Positions 1 through 11,150 of a stretch of 64,000 nucleotides of DNA are shown here, piece by piece. The notes beneath the pieces were generated by a model that saw only the letters and a list, made by a program, of their open reading frames with translations, was not told the origin of the DNA and did not search any database. Source of the stretch: Rhizomys pruinosus (lineage: Eukaryota; Chordata; Mammalia; Rodentia; Spalacidae); NCBI GenBank assembly GCA_009823505.1, contig VZQC01009973.1:484866-548865 (forward strand). The letters are read 5' to 3'. Each line of letters opens with the position of its first letter. Within the stretch, counting starts at the first letter, position 1. The position numbers were made by a program, and so were the translations under genes.

Positions 1-2790
1 CGATGAGGGATACCATTCTCCATTATTTATTTTTTTTCTGGACTGTGTTATTTCACTTAACCTGATGTCCTCTAGCTTCAGCCATTTTTCTGCAAAGCTC
101 ATGATGTTGTCTTTCTTTACTGCTGCATAGAACTCCATTGTGTTAAATGTACCTTGTGTAAATTTTCTCTATCCACTTATCTGTTGAAGGGGCACATTGG
201 TTTGTTCCAGCTCCTTGCTATTGTGACAGAGCTTAAATAAACATGGCCTGCATTATCTCTGCAGTGGGGTGAGTCTTGAGGGAGGGTACATGCCTAGAGT
301 GTATGAATGCGGGGTTGGGGCAAGTTCATTCCAAGTCTTCCAAGGGTTCTCCACACTGCTTTCCATAGTGGCTTGCAGAGTTTACATTCCCACCAGAGTG
401 GATGAGTGTTCCCTCACCCACAACCCCTGCAGCACTTGGTATCTTTGTTTTCTTGATACTAGCTATCTTATTGGAGTAAGATGATATCTAAAGTGGTTTT
501 GATTTTGCATTTCCTTAATGATTAGTGATGTTGAACACTTCTTAACATGTTTCCTGCCATCTCTAATTCCTCATTTGTGAAGTCTCTTTCAGCTCGTTGC
601 TCCATCTATTGAGTGTGGTGGGTCATTTGTTTTCTTCATTTTTGAGTAGTTTATATATTCTGGAAATCAATGCTTTGTCAGTTGTTTCTTTGGGGAGATT
701 TCCTCCCACTCTGTGGGATTTCTCTTCACTCCTGATGCTTCTTTTGATGTACAGAAGCTTTGAGTTTAATGAGGTTCCATTGTCAATTGTCGACCTTAAT
801 TCTGCACAGCTGCTGTCTGATTTAGGAAGTCTTTTCTCGCCTATGTCTTGTAGTCTGCTGCCCAGTTTTTTTTCTACGCTCTTCAGAGTTTGGGTTTCAC
901 GTGAGGTCTTTGATCCATCTGGAGGTGACTTTTGTACAGGGCGAGAGGTATGGGGTTTAATTTCATTCCTCACAAGTGGTGATCCAGTTTTGTTGCACAA
1001 CATTTGAAGATGCTGTCTCTTTTCTCCATTGTGTCTTCTTGGCCCCCTTGTCAAATATGGATGGCTGAAATTGCATGTGCTCAGGTTTGGATCTTCCGTT
1101 TTGTTCCATTGATCAAAATGTCTGTTTTTGTGCCCGTACAAGGCTGTTTTAGACTATAGCCCCTTGTAGTTCAGTTTGAATGTTGCATATGAGATCCTCC
1201 CTGTTTATCTTTTTGTTCAGGTTGTTTGCTTTTCGGGTCTTTGTTTTTCCAAATGAATTTAAGATCTTTTTTCCAAGCCTGTGAAGAAACTCTTGGGGTT
1301 TGATTGGGATGTGCGTTAAATCAACCAAGGTTTTGATTGAGAACCTTTTTCTCTTTTTAAACTAATTTCCCCATACATGAGCATGGTAGGTTTTTCCATT
1401 TCTGATATCTTCTTCATTTCTTTCTTTAAAGTTTTAAAATTTTTGTTGTAGGATCTTGTTGTGTTTGTTAGGTTTGATTCCTCGGTATTATTTTTTGAGG
1501 TATTGTGAGTGGAGGGTCTCCTTGAATTCTTTTCTCCAGTTGCTTGTTTTTGGTGTAAAGAAAGGTCATTGATTTTTTAGGTTATAATTTGTTCCTGCCA
1601 CTTCGTGAAGCTGTTAATCATTTCTAGGAGTTTTTCTGGAGGAGTTTTTAGCATCCCTTAACTAAAAAATATATCATCAGCAAATAGGGATACTTGATTC
1701 CTCTTTTCCAATTAGTACTCCCTTAATTCTTTTTCTTCGCCTATTACTCTAGCAAGTGTGTCAAGCACTAATATGAAGAGGAGTGGTGACAGGGGGGAAA
1801 GCCTTGCTGGTTCCTACATTAAGGGAATGTTTCGCTTTGGTTTCCCCATTTGGATGATATTGCCTTTGGGTTTTCTGTATTTGGTTTGATTACATTGAAG
1901 AATGATCCCTTCCATCCAGTTCCTTCTAGGAGTTTATTGCATGAAGGGATGCTGATTTTTTTCAAAGGCTTTTCGCATCAATTGAGGTGATGGTGTGGTT
2001 TTTGTCTTTCCATTTCCATTATTGTTTGATGATGTTTATTGATTTTCTTATGTTGAAACCATCCCTGCATATCTAGTATGAATCCAACTTGGTCATGATG
2101 GATGATCTTCTTGATGTGGGTCTGTATGCGATTTGCTAGTATCCTGTTTAGAATTTGCATCTGTGTTCATTAGGACAGGGTCTATTCGCCTTTTTAGTGT
2201 ATCTTTGCCTGGTTTTGATAATAGAGTGATCCTGGCTTCAAAGAAGGAATTGGGAGAATTCCCTCTGATGTTCCTTCTAAACAGTTTCAGTCATAACGGT
2301 TGTAAGTCTTTTTTGAATGTTTTATAGAATTCTGCCGTGGAAACTCTGGGCCTGGTGGCTTTTTTTAGTTGGGAGGTTCTATTACTCTTTAATTCTTCAT
2401 GTAATTATGGGTCTGTTAAGCTGTTGATCTCTTCTTGGTTAGCTTGGTGATTCCCAGGATTTCAGATATTCACCATTTCTTCTAGGTTTTCAAACTTGGT
2501 AGAGTTAGGTTTTTGACATATTCCCACTGATTTTCTGGATCTTTGCTTGTCTGTTGTGATACTTTCCTTTTTCCATCCTGATTGCTATTGTATTTGGAGT
2601 TGTTCCTCTTTCTTTTTTTGCCATGGCCTTTTATACTGCCTGCTGGGGAAGCATTCCCACATTGGGGTGGGCTCACTTGTCTCCGGGTTGAGTTAGTCCA
2701 ATCTGAAGGGTTCTTTTTCTCTTATTTGTTCCTTAGTCAAGCAAGTTGACACTGAGGATTTTAACTAATCCCAGTGTAGTTCCCCGGTTT
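1..2790 (-). mobile_element. L1 LINE, ORF2 3' part, 5'-truncated, decayed
   Basis: Read on the minus strand this is L1 ORF2 from the reverse transcriptase region (about 1978-2160, with the L1-typical ILANRIQ and DQVGFI words) to the C-terminal part (about 623-1141, with TDKALISRIYKLL). The C-terminal end runs off the left edge, so the 3' UTR and poly-A are outside the window. The 5' end is truncated near 2790, just before an AT-rich tract. Several frameshifts and stops break the frame, so it cannot encode ORF2p. Its ORF2 C-terminal words match those of the L1 copies at 38.3 and 63.0 kb. Plus-strand open frames over the same bases are shadows. Confidence 0.9.
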
Positions 2791-2811
2791 CACTTTTGAA
2801 TTTGGGGTGAC

Positions 2812-2831
2812 TTTTTTTTATGTATATTTTA

Positions 2832-2866
<35 letters not shown>

Positions 2867-2880
2867 ACATATATAAATGA
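2812..2880. repeat. (TA)n-rich microsatellite
   Basis: About 60 bases of TATA-rich sequence with a pure TA core near 2838-2866, lying directly at the 5' end of the preceding L1 remnant. Confidence 0.85.
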
Positions 2881-2974
2881 ATTTACATATATGTATATTT
2901 TAACATTGACAAAAGCCTATTCAAAGTATATACAAGTGGTGTACCTAGTATTTAAATGAATAAGAATATGAAAA

Positions 2975-3126
2975 CATGGATCTTCTTTTTTTTTTCTTTT
3001 GGTTTCTTGAGACAGGGTCTCTCTATAGGTCCAGCTGACCTGAAACTCACTCTGTGGACCAGGTTGGCCTTGAATTCATAGAGATCCACCTGCCTCTGCC
3101 TCCAGAGTGCTGGGATTAAAGGTGTG
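2975..3126 (-). mobile_element. B1 SINE
   Basis: Starts with a T-rich tract, then the reverse complement of the B1 body (gagacagggtctctctat, ccttgaattcatagagatcc, gctgggattaaaggtgtgc). The poly-A lies at the low-coordinate end, so it reads on the minus strand. It differs from consensus at many positions, so it is not recent. Confidence 0.88.
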
Positions 3127-3824
3127 CATCTTCTTTACTGGCATTACTTTAAATAAACAATCAGTATTTCAGTGTGCCATGGTATATTATTACTTTAGTT
3201 TTAATGAAGTGGTTAATATTAAAGATAAGGGAAATTATGAAGTTGAACACATTTTGCATATCACACCCTACATGCTTAAGGCTGAATAATTGCACAAGAA
3301 GTGACAGAAAGACTGTAAAAGCCAGAGGTAGTAAAGGAATACAAAGAAGCCATGTTACAGAGCCATCAAAATGCAGTTGATGTAGGAATAAGCAACACTT
3401 GTGACATCATGCACAAGACATCTTAACTTCCAAGCCAGAAAAAAACCCAGCATGACTGGGGGAGGGGGGCAAGAATGTCCTATCCTAGCTCAAGATGTGT
3501 TAGCAAATGATAGCTGTTGGGAGACAAACAGAGTTAATGTTCTTTAATGGTGTGACAACTTGTCAGTTGACAAGACTATGGAATACACCCCTAAGAACAC
3601 TTGTAGATCACAAATTAGACTCCATTTTCCTTAGAGAAAGAAAAATAATAGAGGACACAAACTTGAGGAGATAAGAGTTACGGGGGCAGAAGCCAAAATA
3701 CACTGTATAAAATTCTTCAGGTCAATAAAATATAGTTTAAATCAGTGATTATTTTTCATTTCAAAAATGTGTTTTGTTTATACAAATGCTGAAGCAAAAT
3801 GTAAAATATATTATATGTTCATAT
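3127..3824. other. AT-rich, no gene recognised
   Basis: No coding feature. The part near 3290-3420 (cacaagaagtgacagaaagactgtaaaagccag) resembles the 19.45-19.79 kb stretch (aagactgtaagagccaggg), which leads into another L1 3' end. It is probably an old interspersed repeat that I cannot name. Confidence 0.5.
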
Positions 3825-4085
3825 TACTCTAAAATATGGATACATACTCTCCACCCATATACAGTAATTACAGTCTCTGAAAATAATTGGTGGATGGATT
3901 CTAGAGCCCATTGAGATGTTGACATTATAACAATATAGTTGCTTTCAGATAAACAAAAATATAATCATAATGGGATGGGGTGGGGTGGGGTGGGGGGAAG
4001 GGATAGGGGAATATGCCTGAACAGAAATGAAAAATGATGTATGAAATACACAAAACATCAATCAATAAATAAAAAAAATATTTTT
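3825..4085 (+). mobile_element. L1 3' UTR fragment with A-rich tail
   Basis: Contains the 3' UTR signature of this genome's L1s: the segment around tactctaaaatatggatac, a GGGGT-rich purine tract at about 3975-4010, gaaaaatgatgtatgaaata and catcaatcaataaa, followed by an A-rich tail. The same order is seen at 39.3-39.6 kb in the long L1. Only the 3' end is present. Confidence 0.85.
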
Positions 4086-4149
4086 AAATGCGTTTTATTT
4101 TGATAAAATACCGAAGCAAAAAATGTAAAAGAAATTAAAATTTAAGATT

Positions 4150-4290
4150 ATAAATTTAGCCTTTAATACCAGCACATGGGAGGCAGAGACAGGCAGATCT
4201 CTATGAGTTTAAGGCCAGTCTGGTCAACAGAGTGAGTTCCAGGCCACCTGGGGATGCAGGGATACCCTGTCTCAAAAATACAGCCCCCCC
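4150..4290 (+). mobile_element. B1 SINE, 5' end shortened
   Basis: Body words tttaataccagcacatggga, ggcagagacaggcagatctc and taccctgtctcaaaaat are in order on the plus strand. The first 15-20 bases of B1 are missing or mutated. It lies just downstream of the L1 tail at 4085. Confidence 0.85.
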
Positions 4291-4765
4291 AAAAGGTTAT
4301 ATCTTTAAATTTTTTTAATATGAAGGTTTTTCCTTCCCTTTAATTTTATATTATTAAAATATACATACATATATATATATACTCCACACATAAATCAAAA
4401 TTACAAAATGTGAAAATAAAGTATAGGTTAAATCCAAAACACATTTAGAGATTCACATTTTAACTGTAGTTTACTTCCAGAGTACACCAGAATGTTTGAA
4501 TTGTATCTGTGATAAATTTGCTAAATCTAAATCTCACTATTAGAAAGTCGTGTGAATATTTGCAATATTGACAAAACATAAGAGCTCCAACACCCCTAAA
4601 TGAAAACTTGGATGGGAACAGAAAAATATCTGAGTGTAGTTTTTAATTTAAAATTTTGTGACCTCTATGCATAGAGCATAGCCTTTGCATCATTTTCTTC
4701 CATTTCAGTTCCCCTCCAAGTCCACATCCCCCACTCCCACTCTGTTTCATAGCTGCTTGTTTGAT

Positions 4766-4827
4766 TATCTATCTATCTATCTATGTATCTATCTATCTAT
4801 CTATCATCTATTATCTATCTATCTATC

Positions 4828-4905
<78 letters not shown>
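4766..4905. repeat. (TCTA)n microsatellite
   Basis: About 140 bases of tetranucleotide TCTA with a few interruptions (atgt, atca, attt). It produces artificial open frames of repeated Tyr-Leu-Ser-Ile residues that are not genes. Confidence 0.97.
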
Positions 4906-7015
4906 GTCACTGAGTTCCTTCAGTGGTTTTCCTATGTACTTGTGTTTAGGGCTCCACATTTAAGCTTACATAACATCTCAGGGAGCTAATTCCTGAAGAA
5001 AACCCATTCTCTCTTCTCTCAGCATTCATGTGTTGCATGTGCGTATACTCATTTTGCGGTGTGACTCTGTGAGATTTCCCCATACACATTGACATGTAAA
5101 CTGGTTTTGGCATTATATGCAGGCATTCTTAGACTACTGTAGTATGGAAATATCATTGTTGTAGCTTCCCTATCATGTCTAGAATGCTTTAATAAGCAGC
5201 AGGATTCTTGTGCCTGTGTCTATTATCTTCTTATAGCCACTTCTCAGTTTTCCTGAAACGTAGGTTTAGAAGTGGCATTGTACATGTTCCATTTAGACTG
5301 GACACCTCACAGGCACTCTCTGCATTTGAACAGTTGTGTAATTCTCTAATAGTCTCTATCTGTTAAAAAAGAAACTTATTTGATCAGTGGTATGAAGTAC
5401 ACTCGCTTATAAATTTAAGTGTATATTTTTAGGATATAGTAAGAAATTACATTGTTCTAGGGTTGTGACAAAGCTAGGCTTTTCTTTAGGCTTCATGTAT
5501 TTCCCAGCCATGTGTAATTGATTATGTTTAAAGTACCATGTATGAGTTTCCTCCCATTGAGTGGGCCTTAAATCCAGTTAGACAATAGTTGATTGTGTTC
5601 AAGATAAATTGGACACCACTGCAGGAATAGAGTGAGTTTGTTTGACTTGTCATAGTTGTGGTTTTTAGCCCTTACAATTTGGCGGTACCCTTAATAGGTT
5701 AACTCCTTTGAAGAGATTTGTATGTTCCCACAGCTCAAAACGTCACCAACTTATTTTATTGGCTGAGAAAGAAAAGACACAGCTTTGCATTGTGTAGGCT
5801 GTAGCAGGAAGTGCCAGCAGAAAGGTTAGCCTGTCTGAACATTGAAAGGAAGGAAAGCATCAGAATGCTACAGGCATCAAACCCCTCTGTGGATCCTACT
5901 TGTAACAACTATTTATAATGAGTCCTAATGAATCTTACCTTCTAGGTGCCATAAAGTTTTAATAGGAGAGATTTTCTTACCTCTCCTTCATAGAACAAGC
6001 AGGAACATGATGATGATGAGGTCGTTCTCTAACTGTAAACTGGAGTCAACTGTCATAGAGGTAATCTCTTATAAAACTGGTAAAACTGCTTTCTTTAATT
6101 GACTAATTGACATAGGAACTGTGGAAAGGATTATTCTCTATTCAGAACCAAAAATAATACTAAAGTCTCCTTAAGCTGTGCACTTAAGCAAAATATATTA
6201 ATACAGGAACACTCTGATATCAGCAATCGATTATTCTACCAAGGAGATGTTGGCCAAGTGATGCAAGTCCCCCCTCCCAAAAATGTAAAGGTTTCTTGCC
6301 TGTAAACTGGGATACCTGCAAGAAGGGAGGAGATAAGGCCCTGCTGTCGAAGACCTGATGTAAGCTTGGGAAAGATGTATTGAGACCACACTTGCAAGTG
6401 TACAGTTGGTCTCTGGAATACCAGAGAGTGTTACCAAAGGCCACTAAACCAATAAAGCAAATACAGTTCTCCTTGAGTCAAGCAACACTCCTCTGTCAGC
6501 ACCAGCTACACCTCACTTGCCTGGAAATACTGTGCAGCAGTGGCAGCCATATGCCTGTATATCCCAAATCTAATTGGGTATTAGCTCTTTCCTTGCAGGA
6601 ATAACCCATAGCTGATGCCACAAGCTTACATCTTCCAGCAGTTAGGAGATGTTATAAGCCACAGTTAGACCCTGTCACATTTTACAGGAAAAAAAATGTA
6701 ATTCATAGATTGACATACCATCCAACTATCTGTGTCTGTACCAAAGTAACCTACCATAACAATTAGTACTGTTTAAATACCTATATATCTAAATGCCTGT
6801 GCTTCTTTAGTAGGATTGAAAGGTTATTCCTGAACAAACTGTCAGCCCGTGAAAGGAAACAGCCAGAATTGATCAGAGTCCAAAATGACAGCTCCAGAGA
6901 AAGTAGACTGTTTTGCTTCTCATCCACCTGTGCTCCTTTTCTAAACCTGAAGAACAATCTGCGGAAGAGGGGACATGGTAGAATGTAAGGGCTGTGATTG
7001 GGGTGAATGGTGAAA
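4906..7015. other. Non-coding, probably old repeats, no gene
   Basis: I see no exon-like or recognisable coding sequence. The segment 5540-5600 (cccattgagtgggccttaaa, then agttgattgtg) is similar to 7390-7445 (tcattgagtgggctttaag, then tgttgattgtc). The two are therefore copies of one old interspersed repeat, possibly an ancient L1 3' UTR. The rest is unassigned. Short open frames at 6220-7038 show no family features. Confidence 0.45.
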
Positions 7016-7017
7016 CT

Positions 7018-7200
7018 ACAGCAATATAGACTGGACACTTATTTGATCAACTTGATTGAAAATACAAGCCCCCCAGCTGGATGGTGGGACCCTTTGGCTG
7101 TGTGGGTTTGGCCACAACTGCTTGCAAATTGGTTTTACATGAAGGATGCTTGTACTCATAAATTATTACTTATTGTTAAAAAATGAAAAAAATATTTCTA
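7018..7200 (+). repeat. Interspersed repeat unit shared with 9.34-9.69 kb
   Basis: The stretch from caatatagactggacactta through gctggatggtgggaccctt to cttattgttaaaaaatg recurs twice at 9338-9690 with few differences. It ends in an A-rich tract. At 9.3 kb the same unit belongs to a retroposed L1 tail, so this copy is probably part of the same L1 3' UTR type. I do not recognise it from a named family. Confidence 0.7.
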
Positions 7201-7339
7201 AATGAAAACAAAAGAAAACTTCATAGTATGTTCAGGTACTATACAAGCTAGTCATTGCAAAGGAACTTTCATGTCAGTTCCAGCTCCATTTCTCCAAGTT
7301 TTATGCCCACATTATTTATTGCATTCAGTAATATGGTCT

Positions 7340-7860
7340 TCCCTTCAAGTTCAGGGAGGGAATCATAGGTTGTGGCAATAGTCTGTGTAATTTTGAGTCA
7401 CTCTCATTGAGTGGGCTTTAAGTCTAGTTAAATAGCTGTTGATTGTCGCCCCCCCCCCAGATAAAAGTCCCATTAGAGTACAAATATAGGTAGTTTGCTA
7501 GGCTAGTCTTTCAAGTTATTAAACTTTATGGCAGAATGGGACAAGTGACTGATTTTCTCCCTTAGCAGCTTGTATAGCTTCCTCTAGAACTATGAGATAT
7601 CAACTTCAGGTAGACAGTGTGCAGGTCATTTCCAGCTCCATTCCTCCAAGTCCTGTGTCTGATTGAATCATGTCCTGTCTTTCACTATCGGTTATATTGT
7701 CTAGTTCTGGGAGAAAACCAAGTGCTCTGGAAATAGGATTTGTTATTTTGGGTAGTCTGTTGGACTGCTCTTGCCATAAAGCCCCTGAGTATACACATGT
7801 ACTAGTCCTCAGACACTGTATGTACATTTCAAAAGGGGTTCTCTAGCCAACATATTTACC
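7340..7860. other. Old repeat-like sequence, unassigned
   Basis: Includes the copy of the repeat shared with about 5.54 kb and a run of ten C at about 7450. No coding feature is seen. It may be the 3' UTR of the old minus-strand L1 that follows. Confidence 0.35.
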
Positions 7861-8756
7861 TATGTCTCCCCTAACCCCTCAAGCTCCATTCATCTGTTCT
7901 TTCTCTACTCTGTCCAACATCCCTCCTCTCTCCTCATCCATGCACTCTCATTATCCCCAACCTCTTCCCAAAAACACCACCTCCCACCATTCTGAGTTTC
8001 CTCCTTCCCCATGACCATGGACTCCTACAATGACCTTCCCGTCTCTATCCCAGCTGAACAGTCCTGTATTTCTCACCTTAACTTGGTAACATCTGTTTTC
8101 TACTTATCCCCCTCTTTGGGGATCTTTATTTCCCTTCATCTCTATGTTTCCTTTTCATTTTCCTGGCTCCTGCTATTACATGAGGATATAAATTCACATA
8201 TAAGTGATTGGTTCTACAATCCTCAAATGAGGGAGAACATAAGCAGCTTGTTTTTCTGAGACTTTGTTACTTCCCTTAGTATAATAATCTGTCTATTTCT
8301 GTCCATTTCCCAGGAAATTTCATAATTTCATCTTTTCTACCTACTGAGTAAAACTCCACTGTGTAAATGTACCACATTTTCATTATCAGTTTGTCAGTGA
8401 GGGATAGACACTTGGAGTCTTGGGAAGAGAGCAGCAACAAGCATGGATGTACAAGTATCTCTATAGTAGGATGAGTTTTTTGAGGATATTCCAAGGTGTG
8501 GTATAATAGAATCATATGATATATTTATTTTATATTTATTTTTTTGTGAGTTGCCTACACTAATGTCCATGGTTGTTGCACAAGTTTCCATTCGCACCAG
8601 CAGTGAATGAGCATTCACCTTCCCCACATCCTCACCAGCATTTGGTGTCAAGCTATTTTTAGGCTATTATTAATGGAAATGTTTCCTTGATTTTGTGTTA
8701 GTATATTTAAATTTAGTATACATGAAGACTATTTTTATACTAATTTTATGCCCTGA
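7860..8756 (-). mobile_element. Old L1, ORF2 3' end/3' UTR
   Basis: A pyrimidine-rich stretch (7860-8050) is followed by the reverse complement of the L1 ORF2 C-terminal region. Recognisable words are the equivalents of cacaatggagttctactcag and of the tail containing Met-Lys-Phe-Pro-Gly-Lys near 8280-8515. Divergence is much higher than for the L1s at 1 bp and 33 kb. It is the left part of a longer minus-strand L1 continuing at 8990, 9843 and 11150. Confidence 0.6.
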
Positions 8757-8875
8757 TTATTTTACTTTTTGAGATAGGGTCTCCCTATAGCCCCAGCTGG
8801 CCTTGAACTCACAGTAATCCACCTGCCTCTGCCTCCTGAATTGCTAAGATTAAAGGCTGTGCCATCATGCCTGGC
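8757..8875 (-). mobile_element. B1 SINE inside old L1
   Basis: Reverse-complement B1 body (tttgagatagggtctcccta, ccagctggccttgaactcac, cctgcctctgcctcctgaa, ccatcatgcctggct). It directly abuts a B2-type remnant, giving a B1-B2 composite. Confidence 0.88.
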
Positions 8876-8985
8876 TAAAAGAGAGTGCTTAGCTGCCATG
8901 TGGGTGCTGGGACTCAAACCTAGGTCCTTTACAACTGCAGTTGGTGCTCTTAACCACTGATTCATATCTCCAGACCCTTATGCCA
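8876..8985 (-). mobile_element. B2-type SINE fragment
   Basis: Reverse complement of the tRNA-related head of B2: gccatgtgggtgctgggact, then tgcagttggtgctcttaacc and tctccagac. Only the head is present. It is fused to the B1 on its left. Confidence 0.82.
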
Positions 8986-8989
8986 CAAT

Positions 8990-9337
8990 TTTTATGAAGG
9001 TGTTTATCACTTCTTAAATTTATGGTTGAGTCTTACGCTCTGTAGTGTATAGAGTCATGTGATCCACAAATAAGAATATTTTCATTTATTTTCCTATATG
9101 TATAGCTTTTATTTCTTTTCTTGTCTTATTGCTGTAGTTAAGATTCATAACACTGTATTAAATAGGATGAAAAAAATGGACAAAACCCTCCTGTTCCTGA
9201 CTTTAATGGAAATTCTTTAAATTTTTCTCCATTAAAATGATATGGTATACAGGTTTGTCATATACCTTCTTTCTTATGTTTACATGTATCCTCAATACCA
9301 ATTATTTCTAACATTTTCTTAATTAAAAGAGGTTAGA
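8990..9337 (-). mobile_element. Old L1 (−), ORF2 middle, left piece
   Basis: Minus-strand L1 ORF2 reverse transcriptase region, recognisable from the reverse-complement word order shared with 1680-1830 (boundary between the active-site region and the thumb). It is split from its continuation at 9843 by a younger L1 tail flanked by an 8-bp duplication. Confidence 0.6.
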
Positions 9338-9842
9338 CTGCTGGATGGTGGGACCCATGAGCTGTGTGTGTTCGGGCACAACTGCTCGCAAATTGGTTTT
9401 ACATGAAGGATGCTTGTACTCACAAATTATCACTTATTGATAAAAAAAAATGAAAACAAAACAAAGCAAAACAAACAAACAAACANACAATATAGACTGG
9501 ACACTCATTTGATCAACTTGATTGAACATACAAGCCCCCCCTGCTGGATGGTGGGACCCATGAGCTGTGTGGGTTTGGGCACAACTGCTCGCAAATGGAT
9601 TTTACATGAAGGATGCTTGTACTCACAAATTATCACTTATTGTTAAAAAAATGAAAACAAAACAAAACAAAAAAACCAAAAAAAACCAGAGAAAGATGTA
9701 GAAAAGTTACGGCAGAATGCATGATCTGGGATGGGTAGGGGTGGGGTGGGGGGAAGGGAAGGGGATATATGCCTGAACTGTATTGGAAAATGATGTATAA
9801 AATACACAAAACATCAATAAAAATAAAAATAAATAAAAAAAT
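9338..9842 (+). mobile_element. Younger L1 3' end inserted in old L1, with duplicated unit
   Basis: About 505 bases flanked by the direct repeat aggttaga (9330-9337 and 9843-9850). It contains two copies of a 203-bp unit (starts at 9340 and 9543, each opening gctggatggtggga), then the usual L1 3' UTR end (GGGGT-rich tract near 9735, gaaaatgatgtataaaatac, catcaataaa) and an A-rich tail. It interrupts the minus-strand L1, whose sequence resumes directly after it. One unresolved base lies at 9486 in the A/C-rich spacer. Confidence 0.8.
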
Positions 9843-10585
9843 AGGTTAGATTAAATCAAAGGCTCTCGCTGCATCTTAGAAGAACTCCATGTGTTTTTGG
9901 TCCTCATGACCATTTATGTTAGTTAAATTTGTTGATTTGCACATGCTCTTCATCCCTGTATCTCTAGAATTAAGTCTTCTTGTTTATAGATGATCTTGAT
10001 TTGGTTTGCAATTATTTTCTTTGAAATTTGCATAAATAATCATCAGGGAGTTTGATCTATAGTTTTCTTCCTTTGTTGATTCTCTGTCTGCTTTTGCTAC
10101 AAATGTAGTGCTGCATTTATAAAAGGAATTTGGGGGAAATCCTTCCTTTCACATTTTATGGAATCATTTTAGAAGCATTTGTTATCATTTTTTAAAAGTC
10201 TTGGAGATTTTTTAGAGAATCTATCTGGACCTGGACTTTCACGTTCAGGATGAATATATGACTATATATTCATATAATCCTTCAAAGTCCTTACTTGTTA
10301 GAGATGTGTTTACATTTTATTTCATACTTGTTTTGTTTTGGTAGGTCACATGCATGTATAAATTCATCCATTTGTTTCTGATTTTTCTATTTTAGTGGAA
10401 TATAATTTTAGACAGGATGTCCTCATGCTTCTCTGAATTTGAATTCTCCTGTCATATTTCCATTTTCATTACTAATCTTATAAATTTGTGGGTTTTCTCC
10501 CTTTGTTTTGATTAATTTGACAAAGTGTTTCTCAGTTCAATTTATTTTGTCAAGGATCCAACTCTCTGGTTTAAAAAAAAATATT
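9843..10585 (-). mobile_element. Old L1 (−), ORF2 reverse transcriptase part
   Basis: Resumes the L1 interrupted at 9337. The reverse-complement equivalents of the L1 words for the RT palm and fingers (caaaggctctcgctgcatc near 9860; aatttgggggaaatccttcc near 10130) are in the order seen at 1950-2290. It is heavily mutated and non-coding. Confidence 0.65.
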
Positions 10586-10587
10586 TT

Positions 10588-10735
10588 ATTAGCCAGGTGT
10601 GGTGGCACACACCTGCACTGGAGAGGCAGAGGCAGGCATATCTCTGTGAGTTCAAGGCCAGCCTAGTCTACAGAGTGAGCTCCAGGGCAGCTGGGACTAA
10701 AGGGAGACCCTGTTTCAAAAATACCAAAAAATATT
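10588..10735 (+). mobile_element. B1 SINE
   Basis: Near full-length B1 on the plus strand: agccaggtgtggtggcacac, ggcagaggcaggcatatctc, gggactaaagggagaccctg, then an A-rich end. It lacks the central ctttaatcccagcac segment. It is inserted into the minus-strand L1. Confidence 0.9.
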
Positions 10736-10739
10736 ATTA

Positions 10740-11150
10740 TGTTTATGTCCATTTCATATAATGGATCTTACTCAAATTTGGACATTCCTACCCATCTGCA
10801 CCCACAAGAATCCTCTCCCACTAGATTTCATGGATCATGTCATATATGTTAAGTACTATATGGTCAAAAATTTGTACACAGATGTACCTTAGTACAATTT
10901 CATCCTCTGGGGTCTACTCAGCCTATCTAAAGACCCTACCTTATAGAAGATCTACTCTCCCTTGCCCAGCAGAAATTAGTTGCTAATGGTTCTTTGGCTA
11001 GGATTGAAACCTATGCTGAGATTTTGTCTGACTGAGCCGGTATGGACCTTTTGCATGCTGTCACCATTTTTGCAAGTTCATATGAGCAAGTGCCCAGTGG
11101 CCTGAAGGCCTCTGTGTCTTTATGCTCTTGTACCAACCCTGGCTCCTTTA
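10740..11150 (-). repeat. Interspersed repeat shared with 21.4, 22.3 and 44.4 kb
   Basis: Shares a word order with 21370-21840 and 44400-44990: pyrimidine-rich start, agatctactctcccttgccc with agcagaaattagttgctaat, then a segment with tgctgtcaccattt and ttcatatgagcaag. It is inserted between two parts of the old L1. It looks like an ancient retroposon in minus orientation (T-rich side at low coordinate), perhaps a 3' end of an old L1 subfamily. The name is uncertain. Confidence 0.55.

Noticed and set aside
597..1007. 136-codon plus-strand frame
   Set aside because: Shadow of the minus-strand L1 ORF2 C-terminal region.
4685..4989. Repetitive Tyr-Leu-Ser-Ile open frames
   Set aside because: They are translations of the TCTA microsatellite.
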